Source: Gammaproteobacteria bacterium
Lineage (GTDB): Bacteria > Pseudomonadota > Gammaproteobacteria > JAJFKO01
Direction of reading: 5' to 3'
DNA length: 64,000 nucleotides
Assembly (NCBI GenBank): GCA_021773175.1
Contig: JAJFKO010000010.1
Location: 94,958-158,957, forward strand
Positions 56,388 through 64,000 of this stretch are shown one piece after another. The notes below the pieces were generated by a model. That model had not been told where the DNA came from. It ran no database searches and was given only the letters and a program-made list of their open reading frames with translations. Each line of letters starts with the position of its first letter. Positions within the stretch are counted from its first letter, which is position 1. The position numbers and the translations under genes are program-made.

Positions 56388-57704
56388 ATGGCTATGCAAG
56401 TGTCCGTCGAAACGCTATCTGGATTAGAGCGTAAAATGACAATCGAAGTCCCACAAGATACCGTTGAAAAGGCGGTTGCTGAGAAAATACAAGAATACAG
56501 CAAGCATGCTCGCATAGATGGTTTCCGCCAAGGCAAAGTGCCGCGGCAAGTCATTGAGCAACAATATGGCGAAGCTGTTTTGCAAGAAGTATTGGCAAAA
56601 ATTACTGAAACCTCATTACAAGATGCCTTTAAAGAAAAAGAATTGAACCCCGTTGCTATGCCTGAAGTTGAGTTCACTAAGACTGAACGCAATGCTCCAT
56701 TCGAATATATAGCCAAATTTGAAGTTGCTCCAGAAGTAACTTTGCCTGATTTTGCTGGAATTGCTATTGATAAAGTCAGCGGCGAACTTGATGCAACTGA
56801 TATGGATGAAATGCTACAGCGCTTACAAAAGCAACACATTAAATGGGAAAAAGTTGATCGCGCCGCGAAAAATGATGACCGCGTTACCTTAGATTTCAAA
56901 GGCAGCATTGATGGTCAAGAGCAAGCCGATGCTTCTGCCCAAGGTTTCCAACTTGAATTAGGCTCCGGCAGCATGATCCCTGGTTTTGAAGATGGTGTTG
57001 TTGGTCTAAAAGAAGGTGGTGAAAAAACCATAAAACTAACGTTTCCAAAAGATTATCAGAAGCCTGACTATGCTGATAAACCTGCTGAGTTCCAAGTTAC
57101 TATCAACCTAGTTGAAGAATCAAAACTACCAGAACTAAATGATGAGTTTGCTGCATTATTTGATATTAATGATGGTCTAGACAAACTAAAAGAAAAATTA
57201 CGCGGCACGATGCTGCGTGAAATGGAGCGCTCTGTCGACGCGCAAAATCGTCAACAAGTTTTCGATAAAATGTTAGAAATGACGACAGTCGAATTACCAA
57301 AGAGTATGGTTCGTTCTGAAATTGATGCTTTGAAAAAACAAGCGATTAATTATTTCTTTAAAGGCCAAGAAACAAAGTTTGATGCTAGTCAGCTACCGGA
57401 TGATGAATTTGTGAAGAAAGCTGAGCGACGTATTAGTCTTGGTTATGTTGTTAGTGAATTCATTAAACAAAATAAAATTGAAGCGAATGCAGATCAGGTT
57501 CGTGACTTAATCGAAAAAATGGCATCGGCTTATGATGATCCTGAACGCTTTAAAGCATGGTATTACAGTGATGATGAAAAATATGCTGAAATTGAAGCAT
57601 TAGCAATGGAGCAAAAAGTTGTTGAGACGATAACAACAAGCGCGAAAGTCACTGAGAAAAAATTGAATTATCGTGAAATTATGCAACGCAATGAGGAAGC
57701 TTAA
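56388..57704 (+). CDS. tig: Trigger factor
   Basis: Ribosome-bound chaperone and peptidyl-prolyl isomerase. The ribosome-binding signature GFRQGKVP is at about 45-52. A FKBP-type PPIase domain (about 155-245) has DFKGSIDGQ and [18 protein letters not shown]. The helical C-terminal arms are complete. The 438-residue length is normal. GAGAGG precedes the ATG. It leads the classical tig-clpP-clpX-lon order, and clpP starts 2 bases after its stop. Confidence 0.96.
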   Translation: MAMQVSVETLSGLERKMTIEVPQDTVEKAVAEKIQEYSKHARIDGFRQGKVPRQVIEQQYGEAVLQEVLAKITETSLQDAFKEKELNPVAMPEVEFTKTERNAPFEYIAKFEVAPEVTLPDFAGIAIDKVSGELDATDMDEMLQRLQKQHIKWEKVDRAAKNDDRVTLDFKGSIDGQEQADASAQGFQLELGSGSMIPGFEDGVVGLKEGGEKTIKLTFPKDYQKPDYADKPAEFQVTINLVEESKLPELNDEFAALFDINDGLDKLKEKLRGTMLREMERSVDAQNRQQVFDKMLEMTTVELPKSMVRSEIDALKKQAINYFFKGQETKFDASQLPDDEFVKKAERRISLGYVVSEFIKQNKIEANADQVRDLIEKMASAYDDPERFKAWYYSDDEKYAEIEALAMEQKVVETITTSAKVTEKKLNYREIMQRNEEA

Positions 57705-57706
57705 TT

Positions 57707-58336
57707 ATGGCAGTTGATTTTTTAGAAGAGAATACGCCGTTAAAGAATGCCGGTGGTTTGGTGCCAATGGTTATTGAGCAATCGGCTCGTGGAGAACGTT
57801 CATATGATATTTACTCGCGCTTATTAAAAGAACGAATTATCTTTTTAATTGGTGAAGTAGAAGATTACATGGCTAACTTAGTTGTAGCACAAATGTTATT
57901 TTTAGAGTCCGAAAATCCAGATAAAGATATTTTTCTTTATATCAATTCTCCTGGTGGTGTTGTGACGTCGGGGCTCGCAATTTATGACACAATGCAATTC
58001 ATTAAACCTGATGTAAGTACACTATGCATTGGGCAAGCTGCGAGTGCTGCTGCTTTGTTATTAGCAAGTGGTGCCAAAGATAAGCGTTATTGTTTGCCTA
58101 ATTCTCGTGTCATGATTCACCAACCTATGGGTGGTTATCAAGGTCAGGCTACGGATATTGAAATTCATGCCAAAGAAACGTTATTTGTTAAGCAAAGGCT
58201 GAACGAGATCCTTGCCAAACATTCCGGCCAATCTTTCGATACAGTTGAGAAAGATACCGATCGCGATAACTTCATGAGTGGTGACGATGCGGTTAAATAT
58301 GGCTTGGTTGACAAGGTTATTGACACCCGTGACTAG
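57707..58336 (+). CDS. clpP: ATP-dependent Clp protease proteolytic subunit ClpP
   Basis: Barrel-shaped serine protease. The catalytic triad is Ser113 ([11 protein letters not shown]), His138 ([10 protein letters not shown]) and Asp187 (EKDTDRDNF). The spacing S-25-H-49-D equals that of E. coli. The 209-residue length fits. It begins 2 bases after tig, in the same frame cluster. It is the partner of ClpA (1 kb) and ClpX. Confidence 0.97.
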   Translation: MAVDFLEENTPLKNAGGLVPMVIEQSARGERSYDIYSRLLKERIIFLIGEVEDYMANLVVAQMLFLESENPDKDIFLYINSPGGVVTSGLAIYDTMQFIKPDVSTLCIGQAASAAALLLASGAKDKRYCLPNSRVMIHQPMGGYQGQATDIEIHAKETLFVKQRLNEILAKHSGQSFDTVEKDTDRDNFMSGDDAVKYGLVDKVIDTRD

Positions 58337-58366
58337 AAATTATCCAATTAGAGATAAACGTGCTAT

Positions 58367-58390
58367 CTTTAAATTAATATTGATTTAAAG
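58367..58390. repeat. AT-rich hairpin in the clpP-clpX gap
   Basis: CTTTAAAT (58367-58374) pairs with ATTTAAAG (58383-58390). It has no T-run and is weak, and may only be a partial transcript end. Confidence 0.3.
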
Positions 58391-58487
58391 TTGAATATCT
58401 ATTCGTGGATGAGTAATTAACGAGTGTTTTGATGAAAAATAATGAAAATCAACGGCTTATGTCTTTGATATGTGTTTTTACTAGGGG

Positions 58488-58513
58488 CTTGAAATCTTAA
58501 GAAATGTCCATAT
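58488..58513 (+). promoter_or_regulatory. Putative sigma-32 heat-shock promoter of clpX
   Basis: CTTGAAA (58488-58494), a 13-base spacer, and CCATAT (58508-58513) match the sigma-32 pattern CTTGAAA-N13-15-CCCCATxT in part. It sits 39 bases before the chosen clpX start. The -10 is only partly conserved. Confidence 0.45.
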
Positions 58514-58552
58514 CTATAATTAGATAGAAAAACTGTTTTGAGGTATGAAAAT

Positions 58553-59851
58553 ATGAGCAAAAAACGCTCTGATGAAGACTCTGGGAAAATTTTATATTGT
58601 TCATTTTGTGGCAAGAGTCAGCATGAAGTTCGTAAACTCATTGCCGGCCCATCTGTATATATTTGTGATGAATGTGTTGATCTTTGTGCTGATATCATTC
58701 GTGAAGAAGTGACTGAAGACGAACCGTCAGAAGATAATAATAAGCTACCGAAGCCAAAAGAGATTAAAGCCAAACTTGATGAATATGTTATTGGTCAAGA
58801 GTCAGCAAAAAAAGTTTTATCTGTTGCGGTATATAATCATTATAAACGACTTTATAATCGTGATGCTAAAGTTGATGATAAAGACAAAGAAGATAATGAG
58901 GTTGAACTAAGTAAAAGTAATATTTTATTAATAGGTCCAACGGGTAGTGGTAAAACGTTATTAGCTGAAACGCTAGCGCGTTTATTGAATGTACCCTTTA
59001 CCATTGCGGATGCGACCACATTAACAGAAGCGGGTTATGTGGGTGAAGATGTTGAAAACATTATCCAAAAACTTTTACAAAAATGTGATTATGATGCTGA
59101 CAAAGCGCAGCACGGTATCGTTTATATTGATGAAATTGATAAGATCTCTAGGAAATCTGATAACCCATCAATAACGCGTGATGTTTCAGGTGAAGGTGTA
59201 CAGCAAGCCTTATTAAAACTAATTGAAGGCACGGTTGCTTCTATTCCACCTCAAGGTGGACGCAAGCATCCTAATCAAGACTTTTTACAAATTAACACTG
59301 CTAATATTTTATTTATTTGTGGTGGTGCTTTTGCTGGTCTAGATAAAATCATTAGCGAACGTACTGAAAAAGCTAGCATTGGTTTCTCAGCAGATGTTCG
59401 TAGTAAAAATGATACCAAAGGTATTGGTGAATTATTAAAAACGGTTGAGCCAGAAGATTTAATTAAATATGGTTTAATTCCAGAATTTATTGGGCGTTTA
59501 CCTGTGATTGCGACGTTGGATGAATTAGATATAGATGCCTTAATGCAAATTTTATGCGAGCCAAGAAATGCGCTAACTAAACAATATGCGAAACTTTTTG
59601 CTATGGAAGAAGTCGAGTTAGCATTTACGGATGAAGCATTACTTGCTGTTGCTGAAAAAGCCATGGAACGGAAAACCGGTGCACGAGGTTTGCGTTCGAT
59701 TCTAGAACAGCTGTTGCTTAATGTCATGTATGAATTACCTTCACAAGAAAACATTAAAAAGGTTGTTATTGATGATTCTTGTATTAATGGTGAGGGTGAA
59801 CCATTATTAATCTTTGAAGAATCTGATCAGAATCGCTGTGCCTCTGACTAA
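58553..59851 (+). CDS. clpX: ATP-dependent Clp protease ATP-binding subunit ClpX
   Basis: AAA+ unfoldase for ClpP. It has an N-terminal zinc domain with Cys16, Cys19, Cys38 and Cys41, Walker A GPTGSGKT, pore motif [11 protein letters not shown] and Walker [10 protein letters not shown]. The sensor-2 region is [10 protein letters not shown]. The ClpP-binding loop region reads [11 protein letters not shown] choose the ATG at 58553 (432 residues) behind AGGT, because the frame-extending TTG at 58538 adds unrelated residues. lon follows 39 bases downstream. Confidence 0.97.
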   Translation: MSKKRSDEDSGKILYCSFCGKSQHEVRKLIAGPSVYICDECVDLCADIIREEVTEDEPSEDNNKLPKPKEIKAKLDEYVIGQESAKKVLSVAVYNHYKRLYNRDAKVDDKDKEDNEVELSKSNILLIGPTGSGKTLLAETLARLLNVPFTIADATTLTEAGYVGEDVENIIQKLLQKCDYDADKAQHGIVYIDEIDKISRKSDNPSITRDVSGEGVQQALLKLIEGTVASIPPQGGRKHPNQDFLQINTANILFICGGAFAGLDKIISERTEKASIGFSADVRSKNDTKGIGELLKTVEPEDLIKYGLIPEFIGRLPVIATLDELDIDALMQILCEPRNALTKQYAKLFAMEEVELAFTDEALLAVAEKAMERKTGARGLRSILEQLLLNVMYELPSQENIKKVVIDDSCINGEGEPLLIFEESDQNRCASD

Positions 59852-59890
59852 CATTTCTCTAAATTTAATGGATATTAATTGGTGAGTTAT

Positions 59891-62326
59891 ATGCAACAAA
59901 AATTACAAGAAAAGCAAGATCTAGAACTCGTTATTCCCATTTTACCATTACGTGACATGGTGGTTTATCCGCACATGGTTATTCCTCTTTTTGTTGGTCG
60001 TAAAAAGTCTATTCGAGCTTTAGAAGTAGCCATGGCGAACGATAAAGAGATTTTATTAGTTGCGCAAAAATCTGCAGCAAAAGACGAGCCTAAAGTAAGT
60101 GACTTATATAAAGTTGGTTGTATTGCTTCGATTCTGCAATTATTAAAACTGCCCGATGGTACGGTTAAAGTTTTAGTTGAAGGTTCGCAACGTGCAAAAA
60201 TAACGAAGTTTATTGCCGCAGCAGGTTATCAACAAACTAAATATGAATTAATTGAGGAGGCTTCTCCTAGTAAAGAGGCTGATGCTGATATACTCATGCG
60301 TTCAGTTTTATCGGAATTTGAATTGTATGTAAAACATAATAGTAAAATCCCTGCTGAAATTCTTACTTCAGTTGCAGGTATTGATGACGTGAGTCGTCTA
60401 GCCGATACTATTGCTGCACATATGACATTAAAAGTTGAAGAAAAACAAAAAATTCTTGAAATTAAGACTGTCACTAAACGTTTAGAATGTCTGATTGGTT
60501 TATTAGAATCTGAAGTTGATATTTTACAGATTGAGAAAAAAATTCGTAATCGCGTCAAAAGTCAGATGGAAAAAAGCCAACGTGAATATTATTTAAATGA
60601 GCAAATTAAAGCGATTCGTAAAGAGCTTGGTAGTCTGGACGGTGAAGAGAGTGAGTTCGATGCCTTAAAGCGACGTATTGGTGAAGCGGGTATGTCTAAA
60701 GATGCTGAGAACAAAGCTAATTCAGAATTGAAAAAATTAGAAATGATGCCGCCAATGTCTGCTGAAGCAACGGTTATTCGTAATTACCTCGATATTTTAC
60801 TTGATGTACCATGGAAAAAACGCAGTAAATTACATTTAGACTTGAACAATGCTGAAAAGATATTAAATACGGATCACTATAGTTTAGAGAAAGTAAAAGA
60901 GCGTATTCTTGAACATCTGGCTGTACAAAAACGTGTTAAAAATTTGCGCGGCCCAGTACTTTGTTTTGTTGGACCTCCTGGTGTTGGTAAAACATCTCTG
61001 GGACAATCTATTGCGCGTGCCACAGGACGTGAGTTTATACGTATGTCATTAGGTGGTGTGCGTGATGAAGCAGAGATCAGAGGGCATCGACGTACTTATA
61101 TTGGTTCGTTACCTGGTAAAATCATTCAGAAAATCAGTAAAACGAGTGTAAAAAATCCGCTATTCTTATTAGATGAAGTCGATAAAATGGCTATGGATTT
61201 TCGTGGTGATCCTGCTGCAGCGTTGTTAGAAGTTTTAGACCCTGAGCAAAACAACACGTTTAATGATCATTATTTAGAAGTTGATTATGATTTGTCAGAA
61301 GTTATGTTTATTGCTACAGCAAATACGTTAGATATTCCTGCTCCATTATTGGATCGTATGGAGCTTATTCGTATTCCTGGTTATACCGAAGATGAAAAAG
61401 TTCATATTGCCATGCAGCATTTAATTCCAAAACAGAAAAAACTTAATGGGGTTAAAGCAAAAGAATTAACGATTGCTAAAGGTGCTGTTATAGAACTTAT
61501 TCGTTACTATACTCGTGAAGCTGGTGTGCGTAACCTTGAACGCGAAATATCAGCATTATGTCGTAAAGTTATTAAAAATATTGTTTCCAAGACTCAAAGC
61601 AAAGTCGCTCAAATTACGCAGCGTAGTGTGGAAAAATATCTTGGCGTAAAGCGTTATCGTTACGGCCTGGCTGGTGAAGAAAATCGAATCGGTCAAGTAA
61701 CAGGACTTGCCTGGACTGAAGTCGGCGGTGAGTTGTTAGAGATTGAAGTTTCAGTGGTTGCAGGTAAAGGAAAAACCATGTTTACAGGTTCGCTAGGTGA
61801 TGTGATGCAAGAATCTATTCAAGCAGCCACGACCGTTGTGCGTAGTCGAGCTAAAAGTTTGGGTATTGCTGAAGACTTTTTTGAGAAACATGATATTCAT
61901 GTACATGTTCCTGCTGGGGCAACACCAAAAGATGGACCTAGTGCCGGGATAGGTATGTGTTCAGCATTGGTTTCTGCAATTACCAAAATTCCGGTACGTG
62001 CGGAAGTGGCAATGACTGGCGAAATTACTCTGCGAGGTGAAGTATTACCTATTGGTGGCTTGAAAGAAAAACTTTTAGCGGCATTACGTGGTGGTATTAA
62101 AGTGGTGATGATTCCTGAAGAAAATAGCAAAGAATTAAAAGAGATTCCAAAGAATATTATGCAGAGTTTAGATCTTAAAGCTGTTCGCTGGATTGATGAA
62201 GTATTTGCTGAAGCGTTAACAGAAGTTCCTAAACCAAAAATCAAGAAAGATAAAAATGATGTTCGATTAACGGGAAGAGCTGCATCACGTAAGAAAAATG
62301 ATGATGATGCTATTCATGCACATTAA
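59891..62326 (+). CDS. lon: ATP-dependent protease Lon
   Basis: Serine-lysine protease with a fused AAA+ motor. It has an N-terminal substrate domain (PILPLRDMVVYPHMVIPLFVGR), Walker A GPPGVGKTS, Walker B LFLLDEVDKM, and a protease domain with catalytic Ser in KDGPSAGIGM and a later Lys (GGLKEKLLAALRGG). Length 811 compares with 784 in E. coli. I prefer the ATG at 59891, with GGTGAG 4-5 bases before it. A GTG at 59882 is the alternative. It is in the clpX transcript. The C-terminus has an Asn/Asp-rich tail. Confidence 0.96.
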   Translation: MQQKLQEKQDLELVIPILPLRDMVVYPHMVIPLFVGRKKSIRALEVAMANDKEILLVAQKSAAKDEPKVSDLYKVGCIASILQLLKLPDGTVKVLVEGSQRAKITKFIAAAGYQQTKYELIEEASPSKEADADILMRSVLSEFELYVKHNSKIPAEILTSVAGIDDVSRLADTIAAHMTLKVEEKQKILEIKTVTKRLECLIGLLESEVDILQIEKKIRNRVKSQMEKSQREYYLNEQIKAIRKELGSLDGEESEFDALKRRIGEAGMSKDAENKANSELKKLEMMPPMSAEATVIRNYLDILLDVPWKKRSKLHLDLNNAEKILNTDHYSLEKVKERILEHLAVQKRVKNLRGPVLCFVGPPGVGKTSLGQSIARATGREFIRMSLGGVRDEAEIRGHRRTYIGSLPGKIIQKISKTSVKNPLFLLDEVDKMAMDFRGDPAAALLEVLDPEQNNTFNDHYLEVDYDLSEVMFIATANTLDIPAPLLDRMELIRIPGYTEDEKVHIAMQHLIPKQKKLNGVKAKELTIAKGAVIELIRYYTREAGVRNLEREISALCRKVIKNIVSKTQSKVAQITQRSVEKYLGVKRYRYGLAGEENRIGQVTGLAWTEVGGELLEIEVSVVAGKGKTMFTGSLGDVMQESIQAATTVVRSRAKSLGIAEDFFEKHDIHVHVPAGATPKDGPSAGIGMCSALVSAITKIPVRAEVAMTGEITLRGEVLPIGGLKEKLLAALRGGIKVVMIPEENSKELKEIPKNIMQSLDLKAVRWIDEVFAEALTEVPKPKIKKDKNDVRLTGRAASRKKNDDDAIHAH

Positions 62327-62332
62327 AACATA

Positions 62333-62389
62333 ATCCTAGATTCCGCATATTAAGCGTTCGCAGTAGATGGCAACTGCGGAATCTAGGAT
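62333..62389. repeat. Large hairpin after lon
   Basis: ATCCTAGATTCCGCA (62333-62347) and TGCGGAATCTAGGAT (62375-62389) pair perfectly around a 27-base loop. No T-run follows, so intrinsic termination is doubtful. It could be an mRNA-stabilising stem or mobile dyad. Confidence 0.65.
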
Positions 62390-62391
62390 AA

Positions 62392-62486
62392 TTAAGATTT
62401 ACGCAAAACTCTCTACCTGTGTCCTGCCTGTGCCCTTTGGGTATGGGTATGGGTACCTCGTCTATAGAGTTTATCGTAAGTCCTAA
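62392..62486. repeat. Dyad element of the GGACTTACGATAAA family (copy D)
   Basis: TTAAGATTTACGCAAAACTCT (left) is the imperfect complement of the right end AGAGTTTATCGTAAGTCCTAA. The centre differs from the other copies. It ends 22 bases before the cytochrome start and overlaps its leader. Confidence 0.65.
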
Positions 62487-62508
62487 TAATTTAAAGAAGG
62501 GTGGGATT

Positions 62509-62877
62509 ATGAAACGCATTATACTTTTTGCTGCGGCTGCGCTGTTATCTACTACGATTGCTTTTGCTGGTAATCATGCTAATGGCGAAAAAATTTATAA
62601 CAAAGCTTGCTTAGCTTGTCATATGCAAGGTGTTGCCGGTGCGCCAAAAGTACATGATGTGGATGCTTGGCAAAAGCGCTTCTCTCTGGCTATGGAAACC
62701 GTAAAAAAACAAAATCCCAATGCAGACGCCAAAACGTTAAAAACCAAAGTGATGGCGCTTTTGGTACAGACTGCTCAGAAAGGTAAAGGAGCCATGCCTC
62801 CTGGGGCAATGTGTCCAAATTGCTCTGCTAAAGACTATCAAGCAGCAATAGCGTTCATGATGAGCAAAAAGAAGTAG
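62509..62877 (+). CDS. Cytochrome c5-type protein
   Basis: Periplasmic electron carrier of 122 residues. A signal peptide of 20 residues (ILFAAAALLSTTIAFA) is followed by the heme site CLACH (Cys34-His38) and a C-terminal MPPGAMCPNCS. The axial Met and the second Cys pair fit the cytochrome c5 group. The start is the ATG at 62509 behind AAGAAGGGTGGG. A longer frame from 62419 runs through a repeat element and is not credible. Confidence 0.88.
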   Translation: MKRIILFAAAALLSTTIAFAGNHANGEKIYNKACLACHMQGVAGAPKVHDVDAWQKRFSLAMETVKKQNPNADAKTLKTKVMALLVQTAQKGKGAMPPGAMCPNCSAKDYQAAIAFMMSKKK

Positions 62878-63227
62878 CGTGAAAAGTGGCTGATCAAAAG
62901 CTCCATATGTAATCTATTTGACCAAAGGTGGGAAGGGGCTAAAATTAGCAATAACTATCTGTTGAAATGCCCTAGAATTCTATTGTTTTCTAGCAAATCT
63001 ATGGTATTCTTCCCAGCCCAACAACGCAGTAAAGCCTGTAGGTTTGGGATATAACTGGTATTCAGACAGATAATTTATTTTTCGTAGAGGGCTGAAAAAT
63101 TGCTAGCCCTGAAAATAAGAAGGTGTGAAAAATAGTGTAGGGTTTGGTTACTCTTAATCTATTTTCTGATTAACTAGGATTATACGATTTATTAATCCTA
63201 TAACAATTTGAGGGAGTACTATTAAAT
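62878..63227. other. 350-base leader of hupB
   Basis: No ORF. A promoter-like TTGTTT (62983-62988), 16-base spacer and extended TATTCT (63005-63010) suggest a leader of about 210 bases. It holds an AGGGCT..AGCCCT hairpin (63088-63110) and a CCCA..TGGG dyad near 63017-63048. I cannot assign an RNA class. Confidence 0.5.
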
Positions 63228-63515
63228 ATGAATAAAGCAGAACTCATCGAACATATTGCAGATTCAGCTGATTTATCAAAAGCAGATGCTGCTCGTGCTT
63301 TAGATGCAACCATTGGTGGCATTACAAGTGCTTTAAAACAAGGTGACCAAGTAACTGTTGTTGGCTTTGGTTCTTTCCAAGTTAAAGAGCGTAGTGCTCG
63401 CAGTGGTCGTAATCCTCAAACAGGTGAAGTTATCCAAATTAAAGCAAGTAAAGTGGCAAGCTTTAAAGCTGGTAAAGCATTGAAAGACTCTGTTAATAGC
63501 GCACAAGAAGCTTGA
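63228..63515 (+). CDS. hupB: Nucleoid protein HU-beta
   Basis: The 95-residue histone-like protein matches HU-beta: [36 protein letters not shown], and [10 protein letters not shown] with the beta-arm [18 protein letters not shown]. Length is slightly above the typical 90. Its position after lon is conserved in gammaproteobacteria. GAGGGAG is the ribosome site, 9 bases before the ATG. Confidence 0.96.
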   Translation: MNKAELIEHIADSADLSKADAARALDATIGGITSALKQGDQVTVVGFGSFQVKERSARSGRNPQTGEVIQIKASKVASFKAGKALKDSVNSAQEA

Positions 63516-63571
63516 TTTTCTAACTTTTGTCTGGCAAAAGTTGAAAAATTAATGTAGATTACGCGCCTCTT

Positions 63572-63647
63572 GGGTGCTTAGCTCAGCTGGTAGAGCATCG
63601 CCCTTACAAGGCGAGGGTCGGGGGTTCGAACCCCTCAGCACCCACCA
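63572..63647 (+). tRNA. tRNA-Val (anticodon TAC)
   Basis: The 76-base cloverleaf has acceptor GGGTGCT/AGCACCC. The anticodon stem is TCGCC/GGCGA and the loop CTTACAA gives TAC. T arm GGGGG-TTCGAAC-CCCTC; CCA is encoded at 63645-63647. It is followed 14 bases later by tRNA-Asp. Confidence 0.95.
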
Positions 63648-63661
63648 AAATTTCTAACTCA

Positions 63662-63738
63662 GGAGTGGTAGTTCAGCTGGTTAGAATACCGGCCTGTCAC
63701 GCCGGGGGTCGCGGGTTCGAATCCCGTCCACTCCGCCA
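63662..63738 (+). tRNA. tRNA-Asp (anticodon GTC)
   Basis: The 77-base cloverleaf has acceptor GGAGTGG/CCACTCC. The anticodon stem is CCGGC/GCCGG with loop CTGTCAC giving GTC. T arm CGGG-TTCGAAT-CCCG; CCA encoded at the end. It shares a transcript with tRNA-Val. Confidence 0.95.
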
Positions 63739-63750
63739 TTTTTTCAAGAT

Positions 63751-63777
63751 AAAAAACGCGCTTTATGCGCGTTTTTT
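63751..63777 (+). terminator. Terminator of the tRNA-Val/tRNA-Asp transcript
   Basis: AAAAAACGCGC (63751-63761) pairs with GCGCGTTTTTT (63767-63777) around a 5-base loop, and the second arm provides the U-tract. This is a canonical intrinsic terminator. Confidence 0.9.
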
Positions 63778-63825
63778 ATTGTTTTTGCCTATAAATTTCT
63801 TCATTCCTCATCATTACAATATATA

Positions 63826-63980
63826 CCCGTCGCGGTTCATTTTTAGATTTTATCGCACCGGGATTTTTTACGAAGAGGGTGCTTTAAATCGCAGGTAATA
63901 GCCGGACTATTGACAAGATTTAAAGTGCATTCCGCGTAGGAAATAACAAGCGAGAAAATCTAAAAATGAACCGCGACGGG
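63826..63980. mobile_element. MITE-like inverted-repeat element, copy 2
   Basis: The 155-base copy has terminal repeats CCCGTCGCGGTTCATTTTTAG and its inverse, flanked by TATA on both sides. The sequence follows copy 1 (22407-22562) throughout, including CGGGATTTTTTACGA, ATCGCAGGTAATAGCC and CTATTGACAAGATTTAA. It differs at scattered positions and by one base in length, and compensatory changes in the arms (CACGACT in copy 1, CGCGGTT in copy 2) keep the stem. Confidence 0.88.
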
Positions 63981-64000
63981 TATATGATACCTATGCTATA

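Noticed and set aside
62333..62389. Hairpin after lon as an intrinsic terminator
   Set aside because: The stem is strong, but no U-run follows on the plus strand, so I list it only as a repeat.
62419..62508. N-terminal extension of the cytochrome gene
   Set aside because: The 30 residues run through a repeat element, and the start at 62509 has both a ribosome site and a signal peptide.

Overview
The window looks like a chromosomal segment of an AT-rich gammaproteobacterium, most likely a host-associated member of the Legionellales (Legionella/Coxiella/Berkiella-like). This rests on three observations. The housekeeping order is gammaproteobacterial: clpS-clpA-infA-aat, then trxB-ftsK-lolA, and tig-clpP-clpX-lon-hupB. 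An HMG-CoA synthase of the mevalonate route is present. Several genes look like host-directed effectors: four Ser/Thr-kinase-like proteins, a stand-alone J-domain protein, a bZIP-like basic protein and a protein ending in a CaaX-like motif. Species assignment is inference.

Layout. 1-11.7 kb: N-degron/Clp proteolysis genes (clpS, clpA, aat), infA, ribE, an Asp/Glu racemase-like gene, trxB, ftsK and lolA, with a 596-residue unknown inserted between infA and aat. 11.8-13.1 kb: an isolated fliO-like/fliA pair behind a sigma-54-type promoter. 13.2-15.8 kb: tRNA-Lys, an NTF2-like protein, a PLP dehydratase and an alpha/beta hydrolase. 15.8-19.6 kb: accessory genes (truncated nucleotidyltransferase, atypical kinase, J-domain protein). 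19.6-30.9 kb: metabolism and transport (APH-like kinase, MFS pump, GlsB, HMG-CoA synthase, YhhQ, MsrBA, PurL). 31-34.5 kb: acetolactate synthase, DoxX, CMD and pyrE. 34.7-37.6 kb: a large RTX/coiled-coil protein. 37.6-46.4 kb: argP/argO, MFS transporters, a chagasin-type inhibitor, folB-folKP and a LysR regulator. 46.4-54.2 kb: a four-gene tandem array of kinase-type paralogues and a divergent bZIP-like gene. 54.3-64 kb: an ABC-F ATPase, tRNA-Leu, tig-clpP-clpX-lon, cytochrome c5-like, hupB, tRNA-Val and tRNA-Asp.

The most interesting signal is the 46.4-54.2 kb island. Three paralogous proteins share an N-terminal helical region, a conserved middle segment and a kinase C-lobe; a fourth gene is the N-terminal domain alone. 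One member carries an 11-base G/C homopolymer inside its coding sequence. The two transcription units of the array, the bZIP-like gene and the distant 702-residue kinase each have a TTAAT-N6-TTAA(G/T) double half-site 83-97 bases before the start codon. This resembles the PmrA box that drives effector genes in Legionella and Coxiella.

Non-coding structure is rich. There is a 155-base inverted-repeat MITE in two copies, two further hairpin elements sharing a core, a family of small dyads built on GGACTTACGATAAA, a 34-base perfect palindrome before trxB, and several clear terminators.
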